Source: JBBQKG01 sp038326655 (GTDB lineage Bacteria; Actinomycetota; Thermoleophilia; Solirubrobacterales; JBBDJG01). From it: 64,000 bases of DNA. A program made the translations under genes and the position numbers. Below, piece by piece: positions 7,881 to 16,460 of this stretch (the stretch's first letter is position 1; each line of letters begins with the position of its first letter). The notes under the pieces were generated by a model, which was not told where the DNA came from, searched no databases, and was given only the letters and a program-made list of their open reading frames with translations. The stretch is taken from contig JBBQKG010000016.1 in the NCBI GenBank assembly GCA_038326655.1, positions 4,430 through 68,429 of the forward strand, written 5' to 3'.

Positions 7881-8696
7881 CTAGAGCCTCACGACCACGA
7901 CCGCAGCCGAGAGCAGCACCAGCGACGCCGCGAGCGCGCGCAGTGCGCCGTCGAGCGGGGCCGCGATGCGGGCGGGGGAGAGCTCCACGAGGGTGCCGTC
8001 CTGGAGCGTCTGCGTGCCCGTGAGGGTGGCGGTCTTGCGCCGGAGCGTCCGCACGGGAGTGCTGAGGCGCCGTTGCGCGACGCTCAGGCCGAAGCACGCG
8101 AGCGTCACCAGCACGACGGGGACGTCGAGGCGGAGCGCGTTGGCCCAGTAGGACGTCAGCGCGGGGAACGCGCCCCAGCCGGCAGCGAACCAGAAGTCGC
8201 TGTGGAACCACCCGCCGAACAGCTCCAGGTTGTACGCGATCAGGATGAAGGCGCCGACGGCCACGAAGGGCGCGATCGACCACGACACCGTCACGATCCC
8301 CACGACGCCGAGTGCGACCGCCGCCGTCAGCGAGGCCGCCGCGAGCGCAGCCAGGCCCCGGTCGGAGATGCCGGTCCGAAGTGGTCTCCCGGTGCGCTCG
8401 TCGAGCGCATGCGCGCACACGCCCACGGCGAGGAAGAAGGCGCCCAGGGTGGCCGCGAGGCGATCGCCGTGAACGACCGGGGCGGCCGCCGCGCCGAATG
8501 CGACGTAGCTCAGGTGCCAGCCCGTGTAGGGCAGGTGCAGCAGCGTGACGAAGTCGCGCCAGCGGCCCGGCCGCAGCGCGTAGAAGGCGGGCCGCTCCAG
8601 CTCGCGTGGGGCTACGTTCGCCTGCCACGCATGACGATTCCCGCACCGAAGCTCATCGGCCGCGCCTCGACCGACTCGATCCCGGCCGCGCGCCAT
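7881..8696 (-). CDS. UbiA-like prenyltransferase family membrane protein
   Basis: A polytopic membrane protein with a UbiA-type signature. ALDERTGRPLRTGISDRGL resembles the RPL..G segment that follows the first Asp-rich motif, but the canonical NDxxD is reduced. YNLELFGGWFHSD lies near the second motif position. UbiA enzymes transfer prenyl groups to aromatic rings in quinone or lipid synthesis. The start is uncertain: ATG at 8696 gives 271 residues but overlaps the upstream methyltransferase by 85 nt, whereas homology-like sequence begins only near RELERPAFYALRPGRW (about 8606). A rare CTG at 8600 would remove the overlap. Pairing with a UbiE-like methyltransferase fits quinone modification. 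Confidence 0.65.
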   Translation of the reverse strand: MARGRDRVGRGAADELRCGNRHAWQANVAPRELERPAFYALRPGRWRDFVTLLHLPYTGWHLSYVAFGAAAAPVVHGDRLAATLGAFFLAVGVCAHALDERTGRPLRTGISDRGLAALAAASLTAAVALGVVGIVTVSWSIAPFVAVGAFILIAYNLELFGGWFHSDFWFAAGWGAFPALTSYWANALRLDVPVVLVTLACFGLSVAQRRLSTPVRTLRRKTATLTGTQTLQDGTLVELSPARIAAPLDGALRALAASLVLLSAAVVVVRL

Positions 8697-9331
8697 TGCT
8701 CGCATTGGAGGGCGAGCGGATAGCGCTCGTAGTGCTCCGGGATGCTGCGCGCCAGGAACCGGCCGACCTCGGCCCACTCGCGTGACGCCAGGCGCCCGAG
8801 CGCCGGCAGCCCGAAGCGCGCGTAGACCCGCCAGAGCGCGCGCAGCGCGGGCGACGGCGGCACGAAGAACTCGAGCGACGCGATCGCGCCGCCGGGCTTG
8901 ACGACGCGCGCGAGCTCGCGGATCGTGGCGGCGGGGTCGTCCACGTAGCGGAACAGGTAGCCGGTCGTGAGCGCGTCGAACTCGTCGTCGGCGAAGGGCA
9001 GCCGCTCGGCCTCCGCACGGACCAGCTCGACCCGGGCGCGGAGCGCCGCGTCCCCGGCGAGCTTTGTGCGGGCCCGGCCCAGCATCTCCTCGCTCTGGTC
9101 GACCGCCACCACCCGGCAGCCGTAACGGCGTACGATCTCGGCGGTGACGAGCCCGGTGCCGGCGGCGACGTCGAGTACCCGTGCGGACGGCGGGACACCG
9201 AGCTCCGCCACGATCGCGCGCCGCCAGCGCCGGTCCTGTCCGAAGCTGAGCAGCGCTCCCATCCAGTCGTACTGGGGGGAGAGACCCGCGAACAGCGTGA
9301 GCGCCTGCCGCTTGCGCGGCGAGCTGTCCAT
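8612..9331 (-). CDS. Class I SAM-dependent methyltransferase, UbiE/MenG-like
   Basis: A 239-residue methyltransferase. The N-terminal AGLSPQYDWMGALLSFGQDRRWRR is typical of UbiE/MenG quinone methyltransferases. Motif I is VLDVAAGTGLVTAEI, with the acidic loop VVAVDQSEEML; PFADDEFDALTTGYLFRYVDD and VKPGGAIASLEF are motifs II-III. It likely C-methylates a demethylmenaquinone-like or related aromatic lipid. The start ATG at 9331 is preferred; GTG codons at 9358 and 9370 could extend the N-terminus. It overlaps or abuts the UbiA-like gene downstream and is divergent from the catalase-related gene at 9409, sharing a 77-nt promoter region. Confidence 0.8.
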   Translation of the reverse strand: MDSSPRKRQALTLFAGLSPQYDWMGALLSFGQDRRWRRAIVAELGVPPSARVLDVAAGTGLVTAEIVRRYGCRVVAVDQSEEMLGRARTKLAGDAALRARVELVRAEAERLPFADDEFDALTTGYLFRYVDDPAATIRELARVVKPGGAIASLEFFVPPSPALRALWRVYARFGLPALGRLASREWAEVGRFLARSIPEHYERYPLALQCEQWRAAGIESVEARPMSFGAGIVMRGRRT

Positions 9332-9408
9332 TGCGGCGTATCCGAGGCCGTCCGTCACTTTCGGCCCGGACACTACCCCTCCGCGAAGAGCTCGGTTAGG
9401 GTCCGCAC

Positions 9409-10350
9409 GTGGCATCCCTACCCGAGCAGGCAGTCGACGCAGTCGGGGACCTCTTCGGGCGGCACCAGGGTCACCGGGCCGTCCACGCCAAGGGGATCCT
9501 CTGCACCGGCACCTTCACGGCCACCCCCGAAGCCGCCGGCCTGACCCGCGCCGTGCACATGCAGGGGCAGCCGGTCGAGGTCACGGTGCGGTTCTCGAAC
9601 GCGTCCGGGGATCCGGCCGAGCACGACGGAATCCCGGACGGACGTGGGATGGCGACCAAGCTCTACCTGCCGGACCGGTCGCGCACCGACATTCTCGCGG
9701 TGAGTGCGAAACGCTTCTTCGCCCGGACCCCCGAGGAGTTCGTCGAGTTCAACCGCGCGGTCGCGGCCGGGAACGGCGGGCGGCCCCGCCCCCGGCCGCT
9801 CAGGATGCTCTGGTATCTCGCCCGGAACCCGAAGGCGGCGGCCGCCGTCAGGGCGATCCGCGAGGTGAAGCCGATCGCCAGCTACGCGCGCTGCCGCTAC
9901 AACTCGCTGCATGCCTTTGGCTGGGTCGACGCCGCCGGCGGCATTCGGCACGTGCGCTACAGCTGCCTGCCGGCGGAGGGCGAGGCGACGCTCACGGCCG
10001 AGGACGCGCGCGGCCGCGCACCCGACTTCCTGCAGCAGGACATCCGTGACCGCTTCGCCGGCGGCGGGCGAGTGCGCTTCGCGCTCGAGGTGCAGCTTGC
10101 GCGTGACGGCGATCCCCTCGACGACCCGCGCGTCGCATGGCCGGATGAACGCGAGACCATGGTGGCGGGGACGATCGAGCTGACCGGCCTCGAGACGCGC
10201 CGCGAGACCGGGGGCGATGTGCTCGTGTTCGACCCCACGCGCGTGACGGACGGGATCGAGCTCACGGACGACCCGATCCTCCGCTTCCGGCCGAAGGCCT
10301 ATTCCGTCTCGGTCGATCGCCGGTCGGGCGTGCCGGCCGCCGCTGCTTGA
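9409..10350 (+). CDS. Small catalase-related heme protein
   Basis: A 313-residue minimal catalase-fold protein, shorter than classical catalases (480+). The distal-pocket motif RAVHAKG gives the conserved His26. VTVRFSN follows. The proximal heme ligand is Tyr298 in R294-P-K-A-Y298, matching the catalase RxxxY rule. Conserved RYNSLHAFGWVD and FDPTRVTDGIEL are typical of the compact bacterial family. Such proteins can act as peroxidases, catalases, or fatty-acid hydroperoxide-transforming enzymes (the allene oxide synthase relatives). GTG start. The stop overlaps the TTG start of a flavin-binding protein (TTGA), so the two are probably co-expressed. A paralogue fused to a hydrolase lies at 42498. 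Confidence 0.85.
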   Translation: MASLPEQAVDAVGDLFGRHQGHRAVHAKGILCTGTFTATPEAAGLTRAVHMQGQPVEVTVRFSNASGDPAEHDGIPDGRGMATKLYLPDRSRTDILAVSAKRFFARTPEEFVEFNRAVAAGNGGRPRPRPLRMLWYLARNPKAAAAVRAIREVKPIASYARCRYNSLHAFGWVDAAGGIRHVRYSCLPAEGEATLTAEDARGRAPDFLQQDIRDRFAGGGRVRFALEVQLARDGDPLDDPRVAWPDERETMVAGTIELTGLETRRETGGDVLVFDPTRVTDGIELTDDPILRFRPKAYSVSVDRRSGVPAAAA

Positions 10351-10994
10351 GCGGCGCGCCGCATACGCGCATCCGGCGCCTGCCGAAGCGGGGCGCATAC
10401 GACCGCGAGACGATCGACACGATCCTGGACGAGGGCCTCGTGTGCCACCTCGGCTTCGTGCACGAGGAGCGGCCGGTCGTGATCCCGACGTTGTACGCCC
10501 GCGCGGGGGACGTCGTGTACGTGCACGGCTCGGCCGCGAGCCGCACGCTCCGCACCCTCGGGACCGGCGTCCGGGCGTGCCTCACGGTCACGCTCGTCGA
10601 CGGGTTGGTGCTCGCGCGGTCGGCGTTTCACCATTCGGTCAACTACCGCTCGGTGGTGCTGTTCGGGACCGCCGCGCCAGTCAGCGACCGCGACGAGAAG
10701 CTCGGCGCGCTCGAGGCCTTCACGGAGCAGATGGTTCCCCGCCGCTGGGAAGACGTGAGGTGGCCGAGCGCGAAGGAGCTGCGCGCCACGTCGGTCCTGC
10801 GGATGCCGATCGAGGAGGCGTCGGCGAAGGTCCGCACGGGGCCGCCGGTCGACGATGAGGACGACTACGCACTCGAGACATGGGCGGGCGTGCTTCCGAT
10901 GCGGCTGGCGGCCGGAGTGCCCGAGCCTGATGCCCGGCTGCCCGCCGGGGTGAAGCCTCCGCGCTACGTCTCGCGCTACCGCCGCCCGCGCTGA
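10347..10994 (+). CDS. Pyridoxamine 5'-phosphate oxidase-related flavin-binding protein
   Basis: A 215-residue split-barrel protein resembling the Pyridox_ox_2/PNPOx-like FMN family: RGAYDRETIDTILDEGLVCH, then HLGFVHEERPVVIPTLYARA, GDVVYVHGSAASRTLRTL, and SVNYRSVVLFGTAAPVSD. Members bind FMN or F420 and act as small reductases. The chosen TTG start at 10347 overlaps the catalase-related stop codon, and coupling supports it; a downstream start would cut the first strand. Context suggests a redox partner or detoxification role beside the heme protein. The exact substrate is unknown. Confidence 0.8.
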   Translation: MSGAPHTRIRRLPKRGAYDRETIDTILDEGLVCHLGFVHEERPVVIPTLYARAGDVVYVHGSAASRTLRTLGTGVRACLTVTLVDGLVLARSAFHHSVNYRSVVLFGTAAPVSDRDEKLGALEAFTEQMVPRRWEDVRWPSAKELRATSVLRMPIEEASAKVRTGPPVDDEDDYALETWAGVLPMRLAAGVPEPDARLPAGVKPPRYVSRYRRPR

Positions 10995-11035
10995 GCGGGC
11001 GGCTATATGATCGGCCAGTCGATTTTCCGGGGGTA

Positions 11036-12280
11036 GTGGTGGGTCGTCTTCGAGCGCTGGCGTCACTCCTTGCGATCGTGATCGCCTCACTGGTCTGGGC
11101 CGGCCCGTCGAGTGCGTACAACTTCGGCTCGACCGTGCAGCAGCTCGCCCCTGAGCAGACCGTGTTCGACTGGAGCACGATGAACTGCGACGGCAACTTC
11201 GCGGCGGACTCGCCCGCGCGGGCTTGGAAGGACTCTGCGGGCAAGGTCCACCTGACGATCTCGAGCGACGCGAGCTACCAGATGACCGGCGCGGGCCTCA
11301 ATGCCGTCGCCGTCGATTGCTCGCATGTCGTCCTGGGCTCCGCGCATAACGCCGATCCCGCTCAGTACGACGACCACCAGTGGCTTCATTCGCCCTATAC
11401 CGTGGACGGCAGCAAGGTCTACGCGCTGGTCCACGACGAGTACCACGGATGGGAACACCCCGGCGAGTGCTCGGGTCCGGGCCCCAGCCAGCCAAAGGTG
11501 CTCACGACGCCGGCTTCGAGCTTCAACCCGGGGTGCTGGTACAACTCGATCACGTTCGCCAGCTCGACCGACGGTGGCTACACGTTCACCCACGCGGTCC
11601 CGCCGGCCCACCTGGTGGCGAGCGTCCCGTACACATACTCGCAGAGCACGGCCGCGTACGGCTATTTCTCCCCGAGCAACGTCGTCAAGAATTCAGACGG
11701 CTTCTACTACATGGTGTTTCAGGCCGAGCCCTACGGCGTCCAGCAGTTAGGCGCCTGCGAGGCGCGCACGAAGAACCCGACCAACCCGACTTCCTGGCGC
11801 GCATGGAACGGCACCGGTTACACGGTTCAGTTCATCAACCCGTACACGAATCCGCAACCGCCCGAGGGCCACGTCTGCGCGCCGGTCGCCGTGACCGAGA
11901 TCGACAAGATGGTGCAGAGCCTGACCTACAACTCCTATTTCAAGAAATACCTGCTGATCGGCCAGAGCTATGACTGGGACGCGACGCGCCAGCAATACGT
12001 GTACGGGGTCTACTACTCGACCTCCACCGATCTGCTGACCTGGAGCCACCGCACGCTCCTGATGGAGGCGGTCCTACCCTGGACCTATCAGTGCGGGGGC
12101 GACAACCCGATCGCATATCCGGTCGCGCTCAATCCGCAAAGCACAGACCGCAACTTCGGGACCACGGGTCAGTCCACGTATCTCTACTTCACGCGGTTCA
12201 ACTACGTCAACTGCGCGGGAAACTACGACCTGGACTTGATCCGGATCCCGTTCAAGTTCCTCTCGGCGACCGGGTCCTGA
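11036..12280 (+). CDS. Secreted protein of unknown function, possible beta-propeller
   Basis: A 414-residue exported protein. The N-terminus (LRALASLLAIVIASLVWAGP, cleavage likely after PSSA) is a Sec signal peptide. The mature part is rich in Trp, Tyr, Asn and repeated aromatic motifs (SSTDGGYTFTHAV, STSTDLLTWSHRTL, DGFYYMVFQAE). These recall five-bladed propellers of glycoside hydrolases and sialidase-type Asp-box repeats (S-x-D-x-G-x-T-W). About seven Cys may form disulfides. GTG start at 11036 (or 11039), preceded by GGGGG. No catalytic triad is recognised, so carbohydrate binding or hydrolysis is only a possibility. Confidence 0.7.
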   Translation: MVGRLRALASLLAIVIASLVWAGPSSAYNFGSTVQQLAPEQTVFDWSTMNCDGNFAADSPARAWKDSAGKVHLTISSDASYQMTGAGLNAVAVDCSHVVLGSAHNADPAQYDDHQWLHSPYTVDGSKVYALVHDEYHGWEHPGECSGPGPSQPKVLTTPASSFNPGCWYNSITFASSTDGGYTFTHAVPPAHLVASVPYTYSQSTAAYGYFSPSNVVKNSDGFYYMVFQAEPYGVQQLGACEARTKNPTNPTSWRAWNGTGYTVQFINPYTNPQPPEGHVCAPVAVTEIDKMVQSLTYNSYFKKYLLIGQSYDWDATRQQYVYGVYYSTSTDLLTWSHRTLLMEAVLPWTYQCGGDNPIAYPVALNPQSTDRNFGTTGQSTYLYFTRFNYVNCAGNYDLDLIRIPFKFLSATGS

Positions 12281-12287
12281 GCGCCGG

Positions 12288-12710
12288 TCACCCGGCCGGC
12301 GCCTGCTCCGCCTCGCGGGCGAGCCCCTCCGCGGTCTGCGCGATGAAGCGCTGAAACTGCCGGCGCGCGAGCGCGCCTGTCCCGGGCAGCTTCGGGCGGA
12401 AGCTGCTGCGCCAACGGATCTCGGTGCCCTCGCCGGCGGGCGCGAGCGTCACCTCCGCGCGATAGTCGCGGATCGGGATCCCGGACACGAGCTCGTATCC
12501 GAATCGCCGCGGCGGCTCGAATGCCGTCACGCGCTCCCGGGTCGTGCGGCGGCCCCTCCGGAAGCGCCTGAGCTCGCCATCGCCCTCGCCCTCCTCGACC
12601 ATGGCGTCGTCGAACGGCGCCCACCGCGACCAGCTCCGGGCGTCCGCGAGCAGCGCCCAGACCCGCTCGGGCGAGGCACCGGACCGCGCGGTCACGTCGA
12701 TCTGCTGCAC
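12288..12710 (-). CDS. SRPBCC (START/polyketide cyclase-like) family protein
   Basis: A 140-residue helix-grip protein: the opening QIDVTARSGASPERVWALLADARSWSRWAP is the classic SRPBCC start, with later strands FGYELVSGIPIRDYRAEVTL and GTEIRWRSSF and a long C-terminal helix. The family binds hydrophobic ligands (lipids, polyketides) or acts as cyclase or chaperone; no specific ligand is implied. It converges on the secreted protein with a 7-nt gap and lies downstream of the SCP2 gene on the same strand, so the two lipid-binding proteins may be co-transcribed. Confidence 0.8.
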   Translation of the reverse strand: MQQIDVTARSGASPERVWALLADARSWSRWAPFDDAMVEEGEGDGELRRFRRGRRTTRERVTAFEPPRRFGYELVSGIPIRDYRAEVTLAPAGEGTEIRWRSSFRPKLPGTGALARRQFQRFIAQTAEGLAREAEQAPAG

Positions 12711-12759
12711 GCTCAGCGCTTGATCCCGGCGGGGTGGTACAGGACCTGAGCGTCCGGCA

Positions 12760-13182
12760 TCAAACGACCAGATGCGGGTACTCGCGCTCCAGCATCTCGC
12801 GGTAGAGCGCGAACACGGGCTTCGTGATCGGGATCAGCTTGAGCGCCGCCTTCATGTCGCCGGAGCTCTTGATGCGGCGCCGGGCAAGCGCGACCGGGAC
12901 GTTCTCCTTGCCCTGGAAGTACTTGTTCGCGACATCGGAGTTCATCGTCATCTCGACCTGCGGATCCCAGTCGACCGCGTCGGTCCATTTCCAGCGGAGG
13001 TTCTGATCGCCGCCCGAGTCGTCGTAGGTGATGTTGACGACCGCGTCCTGGTCCGGGAACTCGAATCGCTGGGGCACCCGCGCGTCGCGGAGCTTCGGGC
13101 CCATCTCCGGATCGGTGCTCATGATCGCGAACACTCGGTCCATGACCTCTCGGAACTCGGCCGGCGAGCGGAACTCTGTCAT
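12760..13182 (-). CDS. SCP2 sterol-transfer domain protein
   Basis: A 140-residue protein similar to the SCP2 sterol/lipid-binding fold: an N-terminal helix (FREVMDRVFAIMSTDPEMGP), beta strands with VNITYDDSGGDQNLRWKW, the conserved VEMTMNSDVANKYFQGKENV, and KSSGDMKAALKLIPITKPVF. SCP2 domains carry acyl-CoA or sterol-like lipids in a hydrophobic tunnel. ATG at 13182 is chosen because the upstream extension is Arg/Ala low-complexity sequence. It sits 49 nt upstream of the SRPBCC gene on the same strand. Confidence 0.8.
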   Translation of the reverse strand: MTEFRSPAEFREVMDRVFAIMSTDPEMGPKLRDARVPQRFEFPDQDAVVNITYDDSGGDQNLRWKWTDAVDWDPQVEMTMNSDVANKYFQGKENVPVALARRRIKSSGDMKAALKLIPITKPVFALYREMLEREYPHLVV

Positions 13183-13317
13183 CGGCCGCGAGTCTAGCCT
13201 CGCGGCCGCGCCGGCGCCACGACACCGATGCCGGACTTCCGTTGCCACAAATCGCGGGGTGGCCTACAGTGAGGCTCGACCCGGGCAGAGACGTACGGAA
13301 GCTCCACCTGCCGGGCC

Positions 13318-15228
13318 GTGGAAGGACGCAGAAGATTGAGGACTCTTGGCAGGGTGCTTGTGAGCGCCGCGGCATGTGCCGCCGTGGCTGGCGCTGCACT
13401 GCCCGCGTCGGCCGAGCGCCGGGTCGCCGCATCTCGCCCGTCCTGCGACGCGTCGATCCTGCGCGCGAGGCCCCACGAGACGAGTGTCGACGAGCTCAGG
13501 TCGCTGACGCGGCCGGGTGCAGAGGCGCGGCGCAAGGGCGCGCGGAGTCGCGTGTACGCGCTCGAAGGCGACCTCGTCGGCATGCGGGCCGCCGGCGCCG
13601 CGATCGACCTGGTCCTTGCCCAGCCCGGCAATTCGGCGCATACGATCAGGGCCCGCGTCGGAGCCGCCGCATGCGGGAAGTCCAGGCGCACCGAGAAGCT
13701 TCGTGCGGCGGTGCGAAGGGCACGCGCCGCGCTGATCGGTTCCTGCGGCCGGCCGGGCGGGACGGCGGTCGCGAAGCTCGAGGGTGCGGCCAGGATCACG
13801 AGCGCGACGTCGTTCCGCGGTGGCGCCCGCAACGGCATCGAGCTTCGCCCGGTGCTGGGGTTCCACACCGGGCACTGCGGTCGGCCGCCTGTGCCGGTGA
13901 CGAGCTCCGCGCCCCTGCCGGCCGGGCCTGCCGGCGCGGCCGGGCCACTGCCTTCCGAGATGCCACCCCAGCCCGAGCCACAGCCACAACCCGAGCCCCA
14001 GCCGCCGCCAGAGCCGAATCCGCCGTGCACCGACACCTTGAGCGCAGGCGCGATCGAGGCGGAGGCGAACCGGAAGCCGGGTCGCGTGATCTGCCTGGAG
14101 ACCGCCTACTACTCGGAGCCCGGCGACGCCGTGATCTCGATCTACCAGGACGACGTTCGGATCCAGGCCGCGCCGGACGCCCACCCGATCGTGTGCGGCC
14201 GGTTCATCCTGCGCGGATCTGGCAGCACGGTCGCGCGCGACGTGACCGTCGATGCCTCCTGCGCCACCTATTTCAACGAGGCCTCCCCTTTCAACCTCGC
14301 GGGCGGCCGGTATCCGTCGGTGCCCGTGCCCCGGAGCTGGCTGGCCGACTTCGACGGGACCGGCTTGGGCCCGCTTGCGCTCAGCCGGAGCTGGGAGCAC
14401 GGCAAGCCAATCTTCAGGGCAAGCGCCGCAGACCCGGTGACTGGCACGTTCCGGATCGCGGACGCCTCGCAATGCTTCAACGACCCGGTCGGGTGTGAGC
14501 ACTGGCAGCCGGCGGATCCCGTGCACCGCGTGGCCGACGAGACCTCGCCCGCGCCGGAGGCGCTTCCGATTCCCGCCGGAGTCGCGTGTCCGGGGCTGCC
14601 GCTCGTTGACGACGAGCACGACCGCTCACTCACGATCGTGTCAGCCGACGGGAAGACCGCCTGGGACCTCTGGCACTGCACCCATGCGGCGACCCCGGCC
14701 GAGCCCTGGTACACGGCAGGCGTCGGGACCAAGTGGAGGGTCGACCCCGACGACCCCGACAGCTACGGGTACCAGAGCGGTCCCAGCAACTCCTCGCGCG
14801 CGTCGGGGATGCCGCTCGTGAGCACCACGATCACGCCGCGCGAGGCGGTCGAGGGAATCCACCACCCGCTCGGCCTCACCGTCAAGAGCGTCTCCGACGG
14901 CTATGTCGGCCCACCGGCCTCGCACAGCGATGGCTGCAGTGGTTGCTCGCACCTGAGCTACGGGATGCTGTTCGCGCTGGATCCCGGCTTCCGGCTGCCC
15001 GATGACGCGACGATCGGCGAGGTGAACGTGGTCCAGGCGATGCAGCGGTATGGCGTCTATGTCGTCGACAAGGGACCGTTGTTCGAGCTCGACGGAAGCC
15101 CGAACGAGCCGAGCGACCCGCCCGCCTCCGATTCGCTCTGGGACACCGCCGGCGTGGGGCTCACGCGACTCGGCATCAAGCCGAGCGACCTGCGCTACGT
15201 GCCGATGCCGGGCTCGCCCGAGCCTTAG
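13318..15228 (+). CDS. Large secreted protein with Pro-rich linker, unknown function
   Basis: A 636-residue exported protein. Residues 1-33 form a signal peptide (VLVSAAACAAVAGAALPASA). Residues about 40-190 are an Arg/Ala-rich helical domain, followed by a Pro/Gln/Glu linker (about 214-235, QPEPQPQPEPQPPPEP) and a C-terminal Cys- and Trp-containing beta-rich domain with DDEHDRSLTIVSADGKTAWD and a SDGCSGCSHLSYGMLFALDP segment. The latter domain somewhat resembles secreted proteins that treat or bind surface polymers. GTG start at 13318. I cannot assign a function. The linker separating two domains suggests an anchored or modular extracellular protein. Confidence 0.7.
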   Translation: MEGRRRLRTLGRVLVSAAACAAVAGAALPASAERRVAASRPSCDASILRARPHETSVDELRSLTRPGAEARRKGARSRVYALEGDLVGMRAAGAAIDLVLAQPGNSAHTIRARVGAAACGKSRRTEKLRAAVRRARAALIGSCGRPGGTAVAKLEGAARITSATSFRGGARNGIELRPVLGFHTGHCGRPPVPVTSSAPLPAGPAGAAGPLPSEMPPQPEPQPQPEPQPPPEPNPPCTDTLSAGAIEAEANRKPGRVICLETAYYSEPGDAVISIYQDDVRIQAAPDAHPIVCGRFILRGSGSTVARDVTVDASCATYFNEASPFNLAGGRYPSVPVPRSWLADFDGTGLGPLALSRSWEHGKPIFRASAADPVTGTFRIADASQCFNDPVGCEHWQPADPVHRVADETSPAPEALPIPAGVACPGLPLVDDEHDRSLTIVSADGKTAWDLWHCTHAATPAEPWYTAGVGTKWRVDPDDPDSYGYQSGPSNSSRASGMPLVSTTITPREAVEGIHHPLGLTVKSVSDGYVGPPASHSDGCSGCSHLSYGMLFALDPGFRLPDDATIGEVNVVQAMQRYGVYVVDKGPLFELDGSPNEPSDPPASDSLWDTAGVGLTRLGIKPSDLRYVPMPGSPEP

Positions 15229-15247
15229 AGGCTCAGCGGGGCCCGAG

Positions 15248-15982
15248 CTAGCCGCGTGCGGTGCGCGCCGCTTGCGCGCTGTGAGCGGGGTCCACGACGT
15301 ACGCGAAGGTAGTCTCGATCGCCGTCCTGACGACGTCGTCGGGATCGATCGGGAAGACCTGAGGCACGCCCGGGGCCAGCTCCCGCACACCCGCTGCGAC
15401 CCGGGCCAGGTGCATCGCGCCGAGGCCCTGCGCATAGAGGTGGTTGGCGAGGTAGTCGGGGTCCGTGACGCGGAATATGCCCTCTTCGGCACCGGCGGCG
15501 AGCACGCGAGAAAGCCGCGACAGGCACGACGACATGCTCTGGCCGAGCCGGAACAGCACCCCTTCCGAGACACGCTCGCCGAGCTCCTCGAACGGGCGGC
15601 GCATGAGCGACAGCGCGCAGTCGAGGAAGGCGGGGTACTCGAGGCAGAAGCCGACGTAGCGCTCGCTCACCTCACGCAGCTGCGTGAGGGGGTCAAGCGC
15701 CTCGTCCACCTCCGCGAAGCGCTCCGCGAGCTCGGACAGGTAGTGCGTCACGGTCAGGACGAAGAGCTCTTCCTGTGAGGCGAAGTGCCGGTAGATCAGG
15801 GCCTTGTTGATGCCGACCGCGCGCGCGATCTCCTCCATCGGAGCGTCCTGGACGCCGCGCTCGTCGAACAGGGCGCGCGTCGCCTCGACGATCTCGCGTT
15901 CCCGCTCGCGTCTCGCATTCGCCCGCGTGCGCGGGCGAACGCGGCCCTGGCCATTTGCAGAATCGGTCGCCACATCGTTCAT
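15248..15982 (-). CDS. TetR/AcrR family transcriptional regulator
   Basis: A 244-residue regulator. The N-terminal HTH is at about residues 25-70 (REREREIVEATRALFDERGV, then PMEEIARAVGINKALIYRHF), typical of TetR. The C-terminal ligand domain is all-helical. It resembles regulators of lipid or fatty-acid genes, but the effector is unknown. The start MNDVATDS at 15982 is preferred over an upstream ATG, which adds a hydrophobic run with no role in TetR proteins. Upstream lies an AT-rich divergent region with a perfect inverted repeat (16044-16059), a likely operator. Confidence 0.88.
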   Translation of the reverse strand: MNDVATDSANGQGRVRPRTRANARREREREIVEATRALFDERGVQDAPMEEIARAVGINKALIYRHFASQEELFVLTVTHYLSELAERFAEVDEALDPLTQLREVSERYVGFCLEYPAFLDCALSLMRRPFEELGERVSEGVLFRLGQSMSSCLSRLSRVLAAGAEEGIFRVTDPDYLANHLYAQGLGAMHLARVAAGVRELAPGVPQVFPIDPDDVVRTAIETTFAYVVDPAHSAQAARTARG

Positions 15983-16028
15983 GATAGCGAGGGACAACGA
16001 CGGAGACAAAATAATTTTCAATATGGGG

Positions 16029-16059
16029 TTGACAAGTGTTTACAACTGTGGATACAGTT
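16029..16059 (+). promoter_or_regulatory. Divergent promoter and putative TetR operator
   Basis: TTGACA (16029-16034), an 18-nt spacer and TACAGT (16053-16058) resemble a sigma-70 promoter reading away from the TetR gene. Overlapping its -10 is the inverted repeat AACTG-TGGATA-CAGTT (16044-16059), sized like a TetR-family operator. The surrounding 60 nt are the most AT-rich of the neighbourhood. The downstream plus-strand target now consists only of a short fragment at 16233-16394. Confidence 0.5.
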
Positions 16060-16232
16060 CGCACCCACGGCGCTGAAGCCCATTGCAAAACCCCTCCTGC
16101 ACCAGGGGCTTGGGCGGTTCGGGGAGGATCGCGTCGGAAAGGCTCGCGCCGTCGCGGTAGCTGACATCGGCGATCTGCGGCGGCGCAGCTTCTGAATCAC
16201 GGCGGTGCGCCGCCGGTCCCGGAACCGGGACT

Positions 16233-16394
16233 TTGAAAGGAAAGCTCGAGAACATCGCAGCAAGCGTCGAGGCGGATTCTTCGTACGAGCTCGAGATCGT
16301 GCCGGCGACAGCCGTGTACGGGCCACAGCGCGAAGCCGGCGCGGTGACGATGCAGAAGATCGACGTCTCGCTGCCGGTCGTGAACGTGGGTTGA
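16233..16394 (+). pseudogene. Orphan C-terminal protein fragment
   Basis: A plus-strand frame ending at TGA 16394 reads LKGKLENIAASVEADSSYEL followed by EIVPATAVYGPQREAGAVTM and QKIDVSLPVVNVG. It has non-random, protein-like composition quite unlike the GC-skewed frames around it. A TTG at 16233 behind GGAACCGGGA could start a 53-residue peptide, but the sequence looks like the tail of a longer protein. It lies downstream of the divergent TetR promoter and just before two hairpins, so it may be what remains of the regulated gene. I do not recognise the family. Confidence 0.4.
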
Positions 16395-16460
16395 GCTTCC
16401 CGCTGACGCGGGAAACAGGGGGAACACGCTGGATTCGCCCTTGGATCCGGTCCATGGACA

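Noticed and set aside
13960..14030. Repetitive CCGAGCC/CAGCC tract in the secreted protein gene
   Set aside because: Codes an in-frame Pro/Gln/Glu linker; not a CRISPR array or DNA repeat.
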